Numbered from the stretch's first letter, positions 34,819-44,282 are shown. The stretch is 64,000 nt of DNA from Caballeronia cordobensis (GCF_001544575.2 NZ_FCNY02000010.1:124001-188000); one strand, 5' to 3'. A program made the numbers and translations. Notes: generated by a model from the letters alone, not told the origin.

Positions 34819-36117
34819 ATGAAAAGAGTTCGGCTGTTGCATCTTTCAGATATCCATTTCCACCCTCCGGGCGCCATCGGACACGATCCCGACTATGCGC
34901 TTCGGGAGGATCTACGTTTGGATCTCGCGGCAATGGTTGCGGCGCGAGGTCCTCTCGACGCGATTTTAGTAACTGGAGATATCGCGTTTTCGGGGGCTAA
35001 GGTTGAGTACGAAAATGCTTCCGAGTGGCTCGATGCGATGGCCGACACCGGCGGTTGTGGGCGCGAGATGGTGTACGTATGTCCTGGCAACCACGATATT
35101 GACAGAGAGTTCATCCGCAAGAACGGGCTGGTTGAAGACTTGCACGATAGCGTGCGCGGTCGACCGTCACACTTCGAGCGGGAACAGCACCTCATGAGGC
35201 GCCTGGAACAAGACGTTGCCCGCGAGTTGGTGTACTCACCCCTAACGGAGTACAACAAGTTTGCTGCCCGGTACGATTGTGCTTTTTTTGCTGATGAGCG
35301 TTACGCTTGGGACAGCGACGACTTTGTTCTCAACGACGGGTCTGCCTTGAGGATACGAGGGCTGAATTCAGCGCTCCTCTCGGGTCCCCGCGATGCACCC
35401 GGCTCCTTGTTTCTGGGCGCGAAAGCTTACACGATCACAAGGCGCGCCGGCGTTGAATACTTGACAATGTGCCACCATCCACCGTCATGGTTGATCGATG
35501 GTGCCGAGGCGCACCGATCTCTGGAAGACCGCGCACGTATTTTGTTATTTGGTCACGAACATGATCAGCGTATTGCGTTCGGTCGCGACAATGTCGTTTT
35601 GTACGCTGGCGCTACCAATCCAGCTCGGGACGAAAAGGGCTGGAAGCCGGGATACAACATCATAGAAATCTGGGTGGAACGCGCCGGAGATGTCCGCCAG
35701 CTCCATGTGGAGGTGGTAGCAAGAGAGTGGCAGGACCGTCCGGTGCAGTTCCGTAATCACGAGGATCGTAGGAACAGGCCAACTCACGTTCACCATTTTG
35801 AGCTTGAGCCTTGGATTGCACCGCACGCGTCGGAGGCTCCGGCAATGGTAACCCCAAGCGAGAATGGTGGTCCGACGGCCGAAGCGCCGGCCGTGAAGGA
35901 GGAATCTCCGCGTCCGCCTGCAATGCGATCGATTCTCCACGCATTCTTTCGGCTACCAATCTCTCGGAAAAGCGAAATTGTCGGGAAGCTTGGCCTGCTC
36001 GATGACAGCGAGACACGGCTACCGGAAGTCGAGCGCTTCAAGCGTGCAATCGAACGCGCGAAACAGCAGGGTAAGCTTGAGACGCTTTGGAAAATGACAA
36101 TGGAACGGGGAAGTTAA
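34819..36117 (+). CDS. Calcineurin-like metallophosphoesterase of a GTPase-associated system
   Basis: 432 residues from MKRVRLLHLSDIHF. A GTG at 34753 would add 22 residues, but the family normally begins at this motif. All metal ligands are visible: Asp11 and His13 (SDIH), Asp54 (TGDIAFSG), Asn91-His92 (PGNHD), His219-His220 (MCHHPP) and His246/His248 (FGHEH). After a low-complexity linker (about 340-375) the last 60 residues form a helical domain (LPISRKSEIVGKLGLLDD, FKRAIERAKQQGKLETLWKM) like effector-associated adaptor domains. It is the likely effector or processing enzyme of the operon. The substrate could be a nucleic acid or nucleotide and is unknown. Confidence 0.8.
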   Translation: MKRVRLLHLSDIHFHPPGAIGHDPDYALREDLRLDLAAMVAARGPLDAILVTGDIAFSGAKVEYENASEWLDAMADTGGCGREMVYVCPGNHDIDREFIRKNGLVEDLHDSVRGRPSHFEREQHLMRRLEQDVARELVYSPLTEYNKFAARYDCAFFADERYAWDSDDFVLNDGSALRIRGLNSALLSGPRDAPGSLFLGAKAYTITRRAGVEYLTMCHHPPSWLIDGAEAHRSLEDRARILLFGHEHDQRIAFGRDNVVLYAGATNPARDEKGWKPGYNIIEIWVERAGDVRQLHVEVVAREWQDRPVQFRNHEDRRNRPTHVHHFELEPWIAPHASEAPAMVTPSENGGPTAEAPAVKEESPRPPAMRSILHAFFRLPISRKSEIVGKLGLLDDSETRLPEVERFKRAIERAKQQGKLETLWKMTMERGS

Positions 36118-36120
36118 ACG

Positions 36121-37233
36121 ATGTCGGAGACGACCGCACAGTATCTATCGCGCTTGCACCTCTCAACTGGTCTGGTATCGGATGCGGATGTAGTGGAGCG
36201 CAGGGCAAAGGCGATCGAGTCGGTAGCTGGAAAGTGCACAATCGAACAGGCCGTCATCGGTGCGTCGGTCGCGGCTGGCGTCGCGAGCGATTTTTCGAAG
36301 CTGCAGTGGTTGACCACGCCGATTTCCGCCGCTGACCCTACCTACGCACCTGTAGGAATTGACAAAGCCGCAGCTATCGCCGCGTCTGCGTTCACGAACG
36401 CGGTGCTCGCGGGTTCGGACAAGCGCAGCTCGGCTGCGGCGCTCGTTGTGTTGTCAGCGGGCCTGTCTGCCGCGCGAGTTACCATCGTCGACGATCGGCT
36501 TTCGGCCGCGGCCCAACGACGTTTGTGGGCAATCCAGCAGATCGGGGGGCCGCAGATTAAATATAGTCAACCATCGGCGTCGGTTGTGGCGGAGCAGATC
36601 GTGGCGCTAAGCACCCCGTTGACGCAAAACAATGCCCCAGCGGCGGTTGAGCCGTTGAAGGTGGTAGTTGATGGGCTCTTGAAGGCAGACGCTGCACAGG
36701 GCAAAGCAGCATCTGAGGCAGTTTCAGCGATTATCACCAGACAAAATCTGCTAGAAGCAGAAGTGCAAATGCTGTGGTGGGTAGTCGGTAAGGCGAGTCA
36801 CGAGTTGCTGAAACCGTTTGCCGATCTTCCGGCCTATGAAGCTGCCGCTCGCGCCGCGAAGGAACTCGTTGGGATGTTTTCGCCGCATCGGCCGTCAGGG
36901 CCATTCGCAGCACCGTCGCTGTTAGAGCGCGTTCTGGAGTCGAGCCAAAAATCGAGGTCTGCCGCACAGACACTTGAGAAGGCAATGAGCGGACTCGCCA
37001 AGGAGGTGCGCGCAGCGTTGTTTGTTGCTAGGCCGTCTGCATCCGCTGCACCGGCCGCATTTCCGATCATGCTCGCAGCGGAATTTTCTCTTGAAAGCAA
37101 CGACGAGCCGGACTGGAAGCCTCGGTTCACACGTACATCCCATGTTGACGCAACGCACGAGCTCACTCCGGTCGAGTTCGCCAAGCAACTTCTTCGTGAG
37201 TTCCTGCTATGGAAGATGCTGTCAACGTCGTAA
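36121..37233 (+). CDS. GASH-like all-helical protein of a GTPase-associated system
   Basis: A 370-residue protein, almost entirely helical and Ala-rich: AAIAASAFTNAVLAGSDKRS, ALVVLSAGLSAARV, LEAEVQMLWWVVGKASHELL, TPVEFAKQLLREFLLWKML. No membrane helix or catalytic motif is seen. The gene lies 3 bases after the phosphoesterase and overlaps the first GTPase by 25 bases. Composition and context match the GASH (GTPase-associated system helical) family described only by comparative genomics. It is probably a scaffold or sensor for the GTPases. Confidence 0.65.
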   Translation: MSETTAQYLSRLHLSTGLVSDADVVERRAKAIESVAGKCTIEQAVIGASVAAGVASDFSKLQWLTTPISAADPTYAPVGIDKAAAIAASAFTNAVLAGSDKRSSAAALVVLSAGLSAARVTIVDDRLSAAAQRRLWAIQQIGGPQIKYSQPSASVVAEQIVALSTPLTQNNAPAAVEPLKVVVDGLLKADAAQGKAASEAVSAIITRQNLLEAEVQMLWWVVGKASHELLKPFADLPAYEAAARAAKELVGMFSPHRPSGPFAAPSLLERVLESSQKSRSAAQTLEKAMSGLAKEVRAALFVARPSASAAPAAFPIMLAAEFSLESNDEPDWKPRFTRTSHVDATHELTPVEFAKQLLREFLLWKMLSTS

Positions 37234-38249
37234 CGCCCAGAGGTAAGTGCCGCACTTCCGGATGCTTCGCCCCAGACGAGCGCTGTATTGAAGGTCTGAC
37301 TTTAGAGGAATGCCCGAACTTCACGTTTGGGGAAATCGAGCCAGACGATTCTACTGAGCAGAGACCGGTTGAAGCCCGCGGGCATGGACACATCGAAGCT
37401 ACCGCAGTGATCGGTCGGGGGGGCGCAGCATTTTCTGCAGCGGAGGCCGACTCATGCATCTTAAGCATGCCGCTACGCTCGACTGTCGGAGTTGTGTCGC
37501 TCGTAGGCGTGCCGGATTCCGGCAAGACGACGCTCCTCGCAAGCCTCTATGAGATAGTGCGTCGAGGCCTCGTTCATGGAGCACTTTTCGCAGGGAGCGA
37601 AACGATCCGCGGTTTTGAGGAACGGTGCCACTATTCGAGACTTGCTTCGTTGCGGTCGTCGCCGGACACACCGCGCACTGCCGCGGAGTTGAGACTGCTT
37701 CATCTTAGTGTGGCATTGGAGGATACCGGCAAACGGATCGAATTGTTTTTCGCTGACCGCCGCGGCGAACAGTTTCAGGATCTGCTCGATCGCCCAGCGC
37801 TGAATGACAGCTTCATTGAGGTACAACGCGGAAGTCACGTCGCATTTCTCGTTGATGGAGACCATCTGATCGATGGTGGTAAGCGGGAGGCCGCAATCGC
37901 GAAAGTCCAGCGGCTTGCGATTGCATTGAGAGACAAACTCTCGGATACATGTGCGATCCAGCTGGTTGTGACCAAGAACGACCGATTGGAAGGTCATACC
38001 GATGAAGCGTTTATCCGCAGCAGGATCGACTCGCTATTCAAGCGAATCAGCCAAACCCTCAAGTCTGACGTTCGCCTCTCGGTGCACTATATCGCCTCGA
38101 GAATGCTCGGGGAACCAGCAAGCGGTCTGAATGGATTGCTGGAGCAATGGCTCCAAATCTATCCTGCCGCGCAACGCGAAGCCGTACCTGTACCTTTGGG
38201 GTGCAACGCGTTCGAACGCCTGATGAACGTCCAGACGGGGAACGAATGA
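37209..38249 (+). CDS. Double-GTPase-system GTPase 2 with N-terminal Cys cluster
   Basis: A 346-residue P-loop GTPase. The N-terminus has four cysteines (14, 19, 26, 35) with spacing suited to a zinc ribbon. A linker leads to the GTPase domain with Walker A GVPDSGKT (100-107), a switch II-like FADRRGEQF, a hydrophobic strand VAFLVDGDHL and a base-specificity motif VTKNDRL. It matches DO-GTPase2-like proteins. The stop overlaps the next GTPase start as ATGA, so the two GTPases are made in a coupled manner. It may switch in response to an invader and signal to the effector. Confidence 0.75.
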   Translation: MEDAVNVVTPRGKCRTSGCFAPDERCIEGLTLEECPNFTFGEIEPDDSTEQRPVEARGHGHIEATAVIGRGGAAFSAAEADSCILSMPLRSTVGVVSLVGVPDSGKTTLLASLYEIVRRGLVHGALFAGSETIRGFEERCHYSRLASLRSSPDTPRTAAELRLLHLSVALEDTGKRIELFFADRRGEQFQDLLDRPALNDSFIEVQRGSHVAFLVDGDHLIDGGKREAAIAKVQRLAIALRDKLSDTCAIQLVVTKNDRLEGHTDEAFIRSRIDSLFKRISQTLKSDVRLSVHYIASRMLGEPASGLNGLLEQWLQIYPAAQREAVPVPLGCNAFERLMNVQTGNE

Positions 38250-39127
38250 AACGGAAACTCGTCATCGCCGGCATGCCCGAGTCCGGCAAAAGTACTTTCA
38301 TCGCAGCGCTGCGGCATTTACTCGTCCACCAAGATGTTCGGACGAAGCTGGTTGCGACTCGCCTATCTGATGCGGAAGGTCATCTCAATCGCCTTGAACA
38401 GGAATGGATCGCTTGCGAGATGGTCGAGCGGACAAAGCAGACCGTCGAGGAATGGGTGTCATTGTTCGTTAAACAAGTTGACGGCAGCCAAGAAGCAGTA
38501 TTGATGGTTCCAGATTTCTCTGGAGAAGCGTTCCGACGCCCCGCTGCGACCGGACATTGTTCTGAGGCGGTCGCTTCAATGCTTCAAGAGATTGATGGGA
38601 TGCTGCTGTTCACGAACGCCGACCGCGGCGCGGACGACATTCGACTAGAGCAATTCGGGGAGCTACTTGACGAGGCTATTGAAGCCTCGAAAGACCTTGT
38701 GGAAGGTGAGCCAGTCGGAGTGAAAGAGTCTGTCAATGAGGACGTCGTCCCGTTTGAGCCGCTGAATATGCCCGAAGAGCCGCTCCTCGTGGAGATACTC
38801 CAGATTCTAAACAGACCGCCCCGCGCGCCAAGAAAGAGGATGCTCGCGATCATTGTGTCAGCGTGGGATGAAGTGCAGGATAACCGCGCGGAACCGGAGG
38901 AGTGGCTCCGTCAGCACCGTCCAATGCTCTGGCAATACCTTCGCAGCAACACAACCTTATGGGAAAGTCGCGTTTACGGAGTTAGTGCCCAAGGAGGCCG
39001 GCTACCGCAGGATAAGGTCGCTCTGCAATGTACGATTCCTGGTCAACGCGTCCAGATCGTTGGCCACCAAGCGCAGCCGCACGATCTGACAGATCCGATC
39101 GATTGGCTGATGGCGAACACCGAGTAG
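38246..39127 (+). CDS. Double-GTPase-system GTPase 1
   Basis: 293 residues from the ATGA-coupled start (MKRKLVIAGMPESGKSTF, Walker A at 9-17). Other motifs are VLMVPDFSGEAFRRP (switch II-like Asp-Gly), MLLFTNADRGADD and LAIIVSAWDE, where SAWDE replaces the classical NKxD. The C-terminus (LTDPIDWLM) is typical of DO-GTPase1-like proteins. Its partner is the GTPase just upstream; heterodimer formation is an inference from the fixed pairing. Confidence 0.75.
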   Translation: MKRKLVIAGMPESGKSTFIAALRHLLVHQDVRTKLVATRLSDAEGHLNRLEQEWIACEMVERTKQTVEEWVSLFVKQVDGSQEAVLMVPDFSGEAFRRPAATGHCSEAVASMLQEIDGMLLFTNADRGADDIRLEQFGELLDEAIEASKDLVEGEPVGVKESVNEDVVPFEPLNMPEEPLLVEILQILNRPPRAPRKRMLAIIVSAWDEVQDNRAEPEEWLRQHRPMLWQYLRSNTTLWESRVYGVSAQGGRLPQDKVALQCTIPGQRVQIVGHQAQPHDLTDPIDWLMANTE

Positions 39128-39136
39128 TACGCAAAA

Positions 39137-41239
39137 ATGAGTATGCCAAAGGAGTTGCTCGAGTTTGACCAAGCAGTGCACGGCTATAAGGACGGGCACC
39201 GCCAGCTCTATGGGTCCACCATGTTGGATCTGGAGAGTGCCGACACTATGACCCTAGCGAGTGATCTTTTGATCTCACGGAGCCTGAAGAACAACGAAAG
39301 CTATCTCACCGGATATCCGCTAAAGGGAGCACATAAATATGTGTTTGCGCGGACGTGGCCTGCGCCCGAAATGTCTCGGCCTGGATGTGTCTGGACTCAT
39401 TCGCTCATCATTGACTATCTGACTGTTTCGAAAATCGACGACGCCCTAGCCATTTTGTCGATGTTCAAGCGACCGACTATCGCTACGTTGTCGGACTACG
39501 GTTCCCCCATAAATTTTTCGGAGAAGCAATCGACGCTTGAGCAAGCGATTTCAGAGGAGATAGCACTTGAGGTCGTACATTGCCTGTATGCAGCGGTGAG
39601 GCCGCAAAAATCGCGTGTGATTTTTGCGAATCGGTCGACAGTAGATAACACATCCATAGCACTTTCCATTTGGTCTCAAATGCCTCCGCGACTGCGCCGA
39701 GCGGCAGCTTTCTGCACAGGCGACTCAGCGAGCACGGTACCTTCTGATTCTGACATCGCTATCGGGTTTTCGTCTATGCCGACGGAACATGCGCCCTGCG
39801 ACTTGCAATACTGTTCGGATGCTCGCTCCGGTGGTATGCGTCTACTCGCAAAGGATTTAACCCGTCGGTTGATGACACCTCTGCGTCAGTTTTTGCGCCG
39901 CTATTCTGTTGATGTGAAGGATCCCCTTGCAGCGATCCGACCGTTGGCAGAGTTCTTCGATTCACTTCGCCTCGCACGCTATCCCCAGGAGTTTCGTGCA
40001 ATTGCCGCTGCAGTCGGAGAGGCTTTTCCAACACTTATCGACGCGCGGTCCTTCAAACAGGACCTACTGCTGGGACGATTCTTTGATCGGAGCGATGCAC
40101 TGATGCTTCGAATGAATTGCGTTTTCGGAACACTGCAAGCGGTCGACAGGGCCGAGCTGCCTATGGTCGTTCCCGAAGGCAGCGAAGTTAGCGAACTATC
40201 TAATCTGTTAGCACGTACGCCACAAGCACTGCCGTCAGTTTTGAAGTTCTATCGTTCCGATGTAGTCGGCGATTTGGTAAGGCTTTCCTTGGCTGACGCG
40301 GCGTCTCAAGTTCCTGCCAGCACAGTGTCTTTTTTAGGATTCGAAGATGACGAAGCATTGGCGGTTGCGAGGTTATGGCCTAGTGTCCTACACGAGCGCA
40401 ATTTTTGGTTAAGTCATCGCGATGTGCGAAGGCAACTTCTCGATGCATCTGGATTAGACTCACAAGCGGTATCTTGCTTCATCGACGCGTTCTGGGAGGA
40501 ACTTAACGAAGAGGATTTCCGTCTGTGTCTGGTAAAGGACCACGAGGTAACCGTTAGCGCGATCGGTGAGCGGTGGCGTGCCGACGATCCCGCGACAGAA
40601 GTGTCTACGCGGGCGATCAGGAGCTTAGCGGCTTACGATGGACTCCTTTCTAGAGCAGTAAGAGTCGCTGGCTGGTTACCGCGTGTACTCTGGAAGCAAA
40701 TTGGAATTCAATTAGCCAGTGCCATTTGCGGTCCAGAGGATGATGCGGTGTGGGCTATGATTTTAGCCAGGTCCAATGTTCAGAGATTGGGGCGCGACGA
40801 AAGTGCTCTTGCATGTGTCTTTTTTATTTGGTCTTTAAGCAGCGCGCCAGCTACCTCCACGCTGTTGATCAATGCCAGCTTCGATTTACTGTACAACGTC
40901 GCTTGGAATGGCCAACTTGTACCAATTGAGCAAGAGGTCCTCGAAAGGGGCTTGCCGCGAGACGGAGTTTCGACTTGGGATTACTGCAGGCGCCTTGCGC
41001 GGGCACTCGTTCGGCGCGTGATCACGGGCGAAGGTTGGGAGGTTGAGATGCTGTCGCTCGATTTAACCGCTCTTACTATCGGCGGTGTGATCAGGGAAAT
41101 CGAGTCACGCAGCGACGCTCTCGATTTGTTGAGATGCCTCGAGGATTCTCTCGATCGCGTTTCGGGCGCGGAGCGGCGTTGGAGCAAAGCTCTTAAAGCT
41201 GCAATCAAGCAGCGAACGTCTCTTTGGTCGCTTTGGTGA
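39137..41239 (+). CDS. GAP1-like GTPase-associated protein
   Basis: A 700-residue protein beginning with the family signature FDQAVHGYKDGHRQLYGST, then RPGCVWTHSLIIDY. Long helical M and C regions follow (WLPRVLWKQIGIQLASAI). No known catalytic site is visible. It starts 9 bases after the GTPase 1 stop and completes the operon. GAP1 proteins are named from constant association with these GTPases and may act as effector platform or regulator. Its codon usage is visibly more A+T-rich than the catabolic genes to the right, suggesting transfer. Confidence 0.75.
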   Translation: MSMPKELLEFDQAVHGYKDGHRQLYGSTMLDLESADTMTLASDLLISRSLKNNESYLTGYPLKGAHKYVFARTWPAPEMSRPGCVWTHSLIIDYLTVSKIDDALAILSMFKRPTIATLSDYGSPINFSEKQSTLEQAISEEIALEVVHCLYAAVRPQKSRVIFANRSTVDNTSIALSIWSQMPPRLRRAAAFCTGDSASTVPSDSDIAIGFSSMPTEHAPCDLQYCSDARSGGMRLLAKDLTRRLMTPLRQFLRRYSVDVKDPLAAIRPLAEFFDSLRLARYPQEFRAIAAAVGEAFPTLIDARSFKQDLLLGRFFDRSDALMLRMNCVFGTLQAVDRAELPMVVPEGSEVSELSNLLARTPQALPSVLKFYRSDVVGDLVRLSLADAASQVPASTVSFLGFEDDEALAVARLWPSVLHERNFWLSHRDVRRQLLDASGLDSQAVSCFIDAFWEELNEEDFRLCLVKDHEVTVSAIGERWRADDPATEVSTRAIRSLAAYDGLLSRAVRVAGWLPRVLWKQIGIQLASAICGPEDDAVWAMILARSNVQRLGRDESALACVFFIWSLSSAPATSTLLINASFDLLYNVAWNGQLVPIEQEVLERGLPRDGVSTWDYCRRLARALVRRVITGEGWEVEMLSLDLTALTIGGVIREIESRSDALDLLRCLEDSLDRVSGAERRWSKALKAAIKQRTSLWSLW

Positions 41240-41336
41240 TGACCAAATTGCGACCGACATGCATCAAATATTTGAACTGCATAAACGGGCATCCGGGTCT
41301 CCGGGGCGGTTGCTGCGATATTGAAAAGCCCGATGC

Positions 41337-41542
41337 GCGAAAATGGCAGATCCTGCGACTCCTATTCTCGATCCGTGCAAAATGGGGTAAGTGTACTTTC
41401 CGTGCAAAAAATGGCGGTTCAAAGGCGCTGAGCCTCCTGCAGCAAGGCTTCGACACTCTCCGGATTTCGCGTAAGCGCTGTAGTCGCAAGTTATTGAACT
41501 TTCGCCATTTTTCAGAGCTTATCGCCATTTCCTGCACGAAAA
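41337..41542. repeat. Five copies of a CGTGCA..AAATGGCG motif, three direct and two inverted
   Basis: Plus-strand copies: GCGAAAATGGCAG (41337), CCGTGCAAAATGGGGTAAG (41373) and CCGTGCAAAAAATGGCGG (41400). Minus-strand copies: 41496-41518 and 41518-41542, the last containing CGTGCAGGAAATGGCGATAAG. The set follows the GAP1 gene. Arrays of 20-bp sites in this arrangement resemble recombinase or transposase binding sites at element ends. Confidence 0.45.
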
Positions 41543-42153
41543 GGACGACCGCCCCCTGTCAGGCAACGAGATCGATTACATCGGGAGCAGGGCGCTCGCT
41601 GTCGTGGTCGCGAAGTTGTTGGCGGAATTCGAGACGTTAAGAGGTTGAGAGTTATCTTTACAGCCGTATTTTCGGGTAGAAGTTTTCGATCGACGCCGAT
41701 GCTCTGGTGGTCAAATTTGACCGCGTGCAACAACACGTGCATCAAGGACCCAGCGCGGCCATTTTCTGCCGGTCAGCCCTCTCGCAAAGCCGTCATTTGA
41801 ACAGCTCGTTCACTCCTGATAACGGCCGCTTAACTGACTCCCTTCAATCGGGCCGGGGGAAACAACAGCTGTATCTAGCCGCTCTATTTTCGCGACCCAC
41901 CGCGCTTTTCAAACAAGACATCCCCGTTTGGAACGTTAATCGCGCAAGCGTGTCAGCAGGCGGGCATCCATCTCAAGTCGACGATCCCCAACTGTTCAAT
42001 CTCCGCCCTCATGTCCAAGGCCCTGCATCCGGCAGGATCGACGCGGAGCACGCCCCGCGGCGCTCGGCTGGTGCGGCTCGCAATCGGGCTGCCGTGCATG
42101 CCGGGGGAACGAGCATCGATGTTCTCCTTGCCGCGAGTTATGGCGGGCTGGAC
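41543..42153. other. Intergenic region
   Basis: No supported gene is seen between the repeat cluster and the exporter gene. Short frames lack ribosome sites. Confidence 0.35.
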
Positions 42154-43590
42154 TCAACCAGGCGCGGTCCTTGCAGCGGCCTGAATGCTCGATCTTGAAG
42201 CGACGATAGACAGCACGGCGGAAACGGTCAGACTGCCGCCGACACACATCATTGCGACGACAAGTGCTCTGGCGAGGGTTTCCGGATCCGGTGAAGTCCC
42301 TGCGACACTGAAGAAGACGCCGCCGATGACCGCGACACCCAGTGCTGCGCTGATTTGCAACGCTGAATTCGTGATGCCCGCGATCATCCCGGAACCGGTC
42401 GCCGGTGCTCGATTGATAACCGAGCGCACCAGCGTCGGCAGCGCCCAGCCCTGACCGAATCCCAGGAGTGCTACCGCCCCGATCAGCGGAAACTGAGCCG
42501 GCATCTGTCCGGGCGCGCCGGCCACGAGGGCGGCGAGGAGTATGCAGCCGACGACCTCGAGCATCATGCCGATGGCGGGGACGCGGTCGCCGAAGAGGCG
42601 GATGGCGAGCGGCGTCGTCAGCGGCCCGATGAAGGCGCCGACTCCGAACGGCAGGAAAACCAGCCCTGTCTCGAATGGGCTCATGCCAAGGCCCGCCTGG
42701 AGGTAGACGGAGAACGTCAGGAAGAAAGCAGAGACGACGTAGAAGAAGAGGACTCCTGTAAGCCCGCTCATCAGACCAGGCCTCCGGATCAGCTCCACGC
42801 TGATCAGGGGTACGCCGCCTCTGCGAGCGTAGGCCATCTCATATCGGCAGAAGCCTACCCCAGCGGCGGGGCACGCGATCAGCATTGCAACGGCCCACCA
42901 GGGCCAATCCAGCTCCCGCCCTTCAACCAAGGGCACGATGAGCAAGCCCAGCGTGAGCGCGCAGAGCAGCACCCCGATCCGGTCTACAGATGCCGGACTG
43001 TCACCGCGAACGTCAGGTAGCAACGGCAGCCCGAAGATCAGCACGGCGGCGACCACGGGCAAGTTGATGAGAAAGACGACGCGCCACGCAAGGTGAAAGA
43101 TGTCCGCAGAGATCAATGCGCCCCCGAGCGCCTGCGCGGCAACGGCGGCCAGTCCCACTGCGGCGCCATAGAGGCCCAAAGCGCGCGCGCGCTCCTTCTC
43201 TGGGAACAGGGCGTGAATGGAGGCCAGTCCTTGCGGCGCCATGGCGGCGGCGCTCAGACCCTGCAGCACACGCCCGAGGATCAGTATGGCGGGTGACGAG
43301 GCGAGGCCGCAGATCACCGATGTCAGTCCGAAGCCCGTGACGCCGATCAGGAAAATCCTCCGCCGGCCGAAGAGGTCGCCTAGCCGTCCTCCTGTGATAA
43401 GGAAGACCGCGTAAGCCGCGGCGTATCCGGAAATAACGAGTTGCAACTCTGCAGCGCTTGTGTGGAGGGTGCTTTGGATGGACGGCAGGGCGACGTTCAC
43501 GATGAAGAAGTCCAGCGGAGGCAGAAATGCTCCCACCAGCAACACCGCGAACGCCGACCATCGACGCGTGGAAGAGGTTGTCGTATGCAT
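42154..43590 (-). CDS. MFS drug/solvent exporter, DHA2 (EmrB/QacA) type
   Basis: A 478-residue transporter with about 14 membrane helices. Motifs: FLPPLDFFIVNVALPSIQ in helix 1, GGRLGDLFGRRRIFLIG (motif A) after helix 2, RVLQGLSAAAMAPQGLA (motif B), and LGGALISADIFHLAWRVVFLIN (motif C-like). These fit proton-driven multidrug efflux. It is transcribed after the SnoaL gene and away from a TetR regulator, whose palindromic sites lie in the shared upstream region. Confidence 0.88.
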   Translation of the reverse strand: MHTTTSSTRRWSAFAVLLVGAFLPPLDFFIVNVALPSIQSTLHTSAAELQLVISGYAAAYAVFLITGGRLGDLFGRRRIFLIGVTGFGLTSVICGLASSPAILILGRVLQGLSAAAMAPQGLASIHALFPEKERARALGLYGAAVGLAAVAAQALGGALISADIFHLAWRVVFLINLPVVAAVLIFGLPLLPDVRGDSPASVDRIGVLLCALTLGLLIVPLVEGRELDWPWWAVAMLIACPAAGVGFCRYEMAYARRGGVPLISVELIRRPGLMSGLTGVLFFYVVSAFFLTFSVYLQAGLGMSPFETGLVFLPFGVGAFIGPLTTPLAIRLFGDRVPAIGMMLEVVGCILLAALVAGAPGQMPAQFPLIGAVALLGFGQGWALPTLVRSVINRAPATGSGMIAGITNSALQISAALGVAVIGGVFFSVAGTSPDPETLARALVVAMMCVGGSLTVSAVLSIVASRSSIQAAARTAPG

Positions 43591-43614
43591 AAGGTTCGGC
43601 GGTCGGGAGCCGCG

Positions 43615-44088
43615 TCAGGCCGGGAGGCCGAAGCGTTCTGTTCCAGTGATGGGGTGCCAGTTTTGGAGCGGCGTAGCGTAGTGCATGGTGAAGGTGCGCT
43701 CCAGGAATCCCCAGCGGCCTTCGCGTCGCTGATAGACGTCGCGGTATTGGCCGCTTACCTGGAGCGGGCCCTGATCGACGTCGTAGAAAAGACAGTCCGC
43801 CGCCACCAGGCCGTGGCCGTTGTCACCGTCCACCGTGATCAGGGCATTCGCCATCCAATGATGCATGTGGGGCATGCGCTTCATGTTGATGCGTGCCTGC
43901 GCCAGGATGGCCTCCAGGCCGTCGGAGTTGCCGTTTGCACCCAAAAGCAGTCGCGATTCGGGATGCCAGAGCGTGGCTAGCAGCTCGATGTTCATGGTGT
44001 CGAACGCCTCGGCGTAGTTGGCGATCAGCGCATCGATGGCGAAGCGGCTTTCGATGGCGTCAAGGCGTGCTTCAAGTTCTTTGGACAT
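43615..44088 (-). CDS. SnoaL-like (NTF2 fold) protein
   Basis: A 157-residue single-domain protein: DAIESRFAIDALIANYAEAF, LWHPESRLLLG, MPHMHHWMANALITVDGD, RWGFLERTFTMHYATP. This matches SnoaL_4-type NTF2-fold proteins, which include hydroxylases, isomerases and dehydratases of aromatic or polyketide substrates. It lies 24 bases before the exporter and is controlled from the same operator region. The substrate is unknown. Confidence 0.8.
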   Translation of the reverse strand: MSKELEARLDAIESRFAIDALIANYAEAFDTMNIELLATLWHPESRLLLGANGNSDGLEAILAQARINMKRMPHMHHWMANALITVDGDNGHGLVAADCLFYDVDQGPLQVSGQYRDVYQRREGRWGFLERTFTMHYATPLQNWHPITGTERFGLPA

Positions 44089-44099
44089 GGGTTATTTCA

Positions 44100-44113
44100 G
44101 TACCGAGCGGTAC
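44100..44113. promoter_or_regulatory. TetR-type operator 1
   Basis: GTACCGAGCGGTAC is an inverted repeat (GTACCG, AG, CGGTAC) 11 bases above the SnoaL start and followed by ATAAATA. Two more copies lie toward the divergent tetR gene. Confidence 0.6.
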
Positions 44114-44171
44114 ATAAATAGTGAAAAAAATGCGGCGTGCGTGTGATGACCCCGCGCTGCTCATGATTTAC

Positions 44172-44185
44172 GTACCGAGTGGTAT
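44172..44185. promoter_or_regulatory. TetR-type operator 2
   Basis: GTACCGAGTGGTAT, followed by AAATATA, repeats the first site with two changes. Confidence 0.6.
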
Positions 44186-44282
44186 AAATATAAGGGAACC
44201 TGGAAGGCCGCGTCAACTGTCTGCCTGAACGGCCCGCTGCCATGCGCGGGAGGTTGTACGTCGCGACTTGTTCACAGATTGT

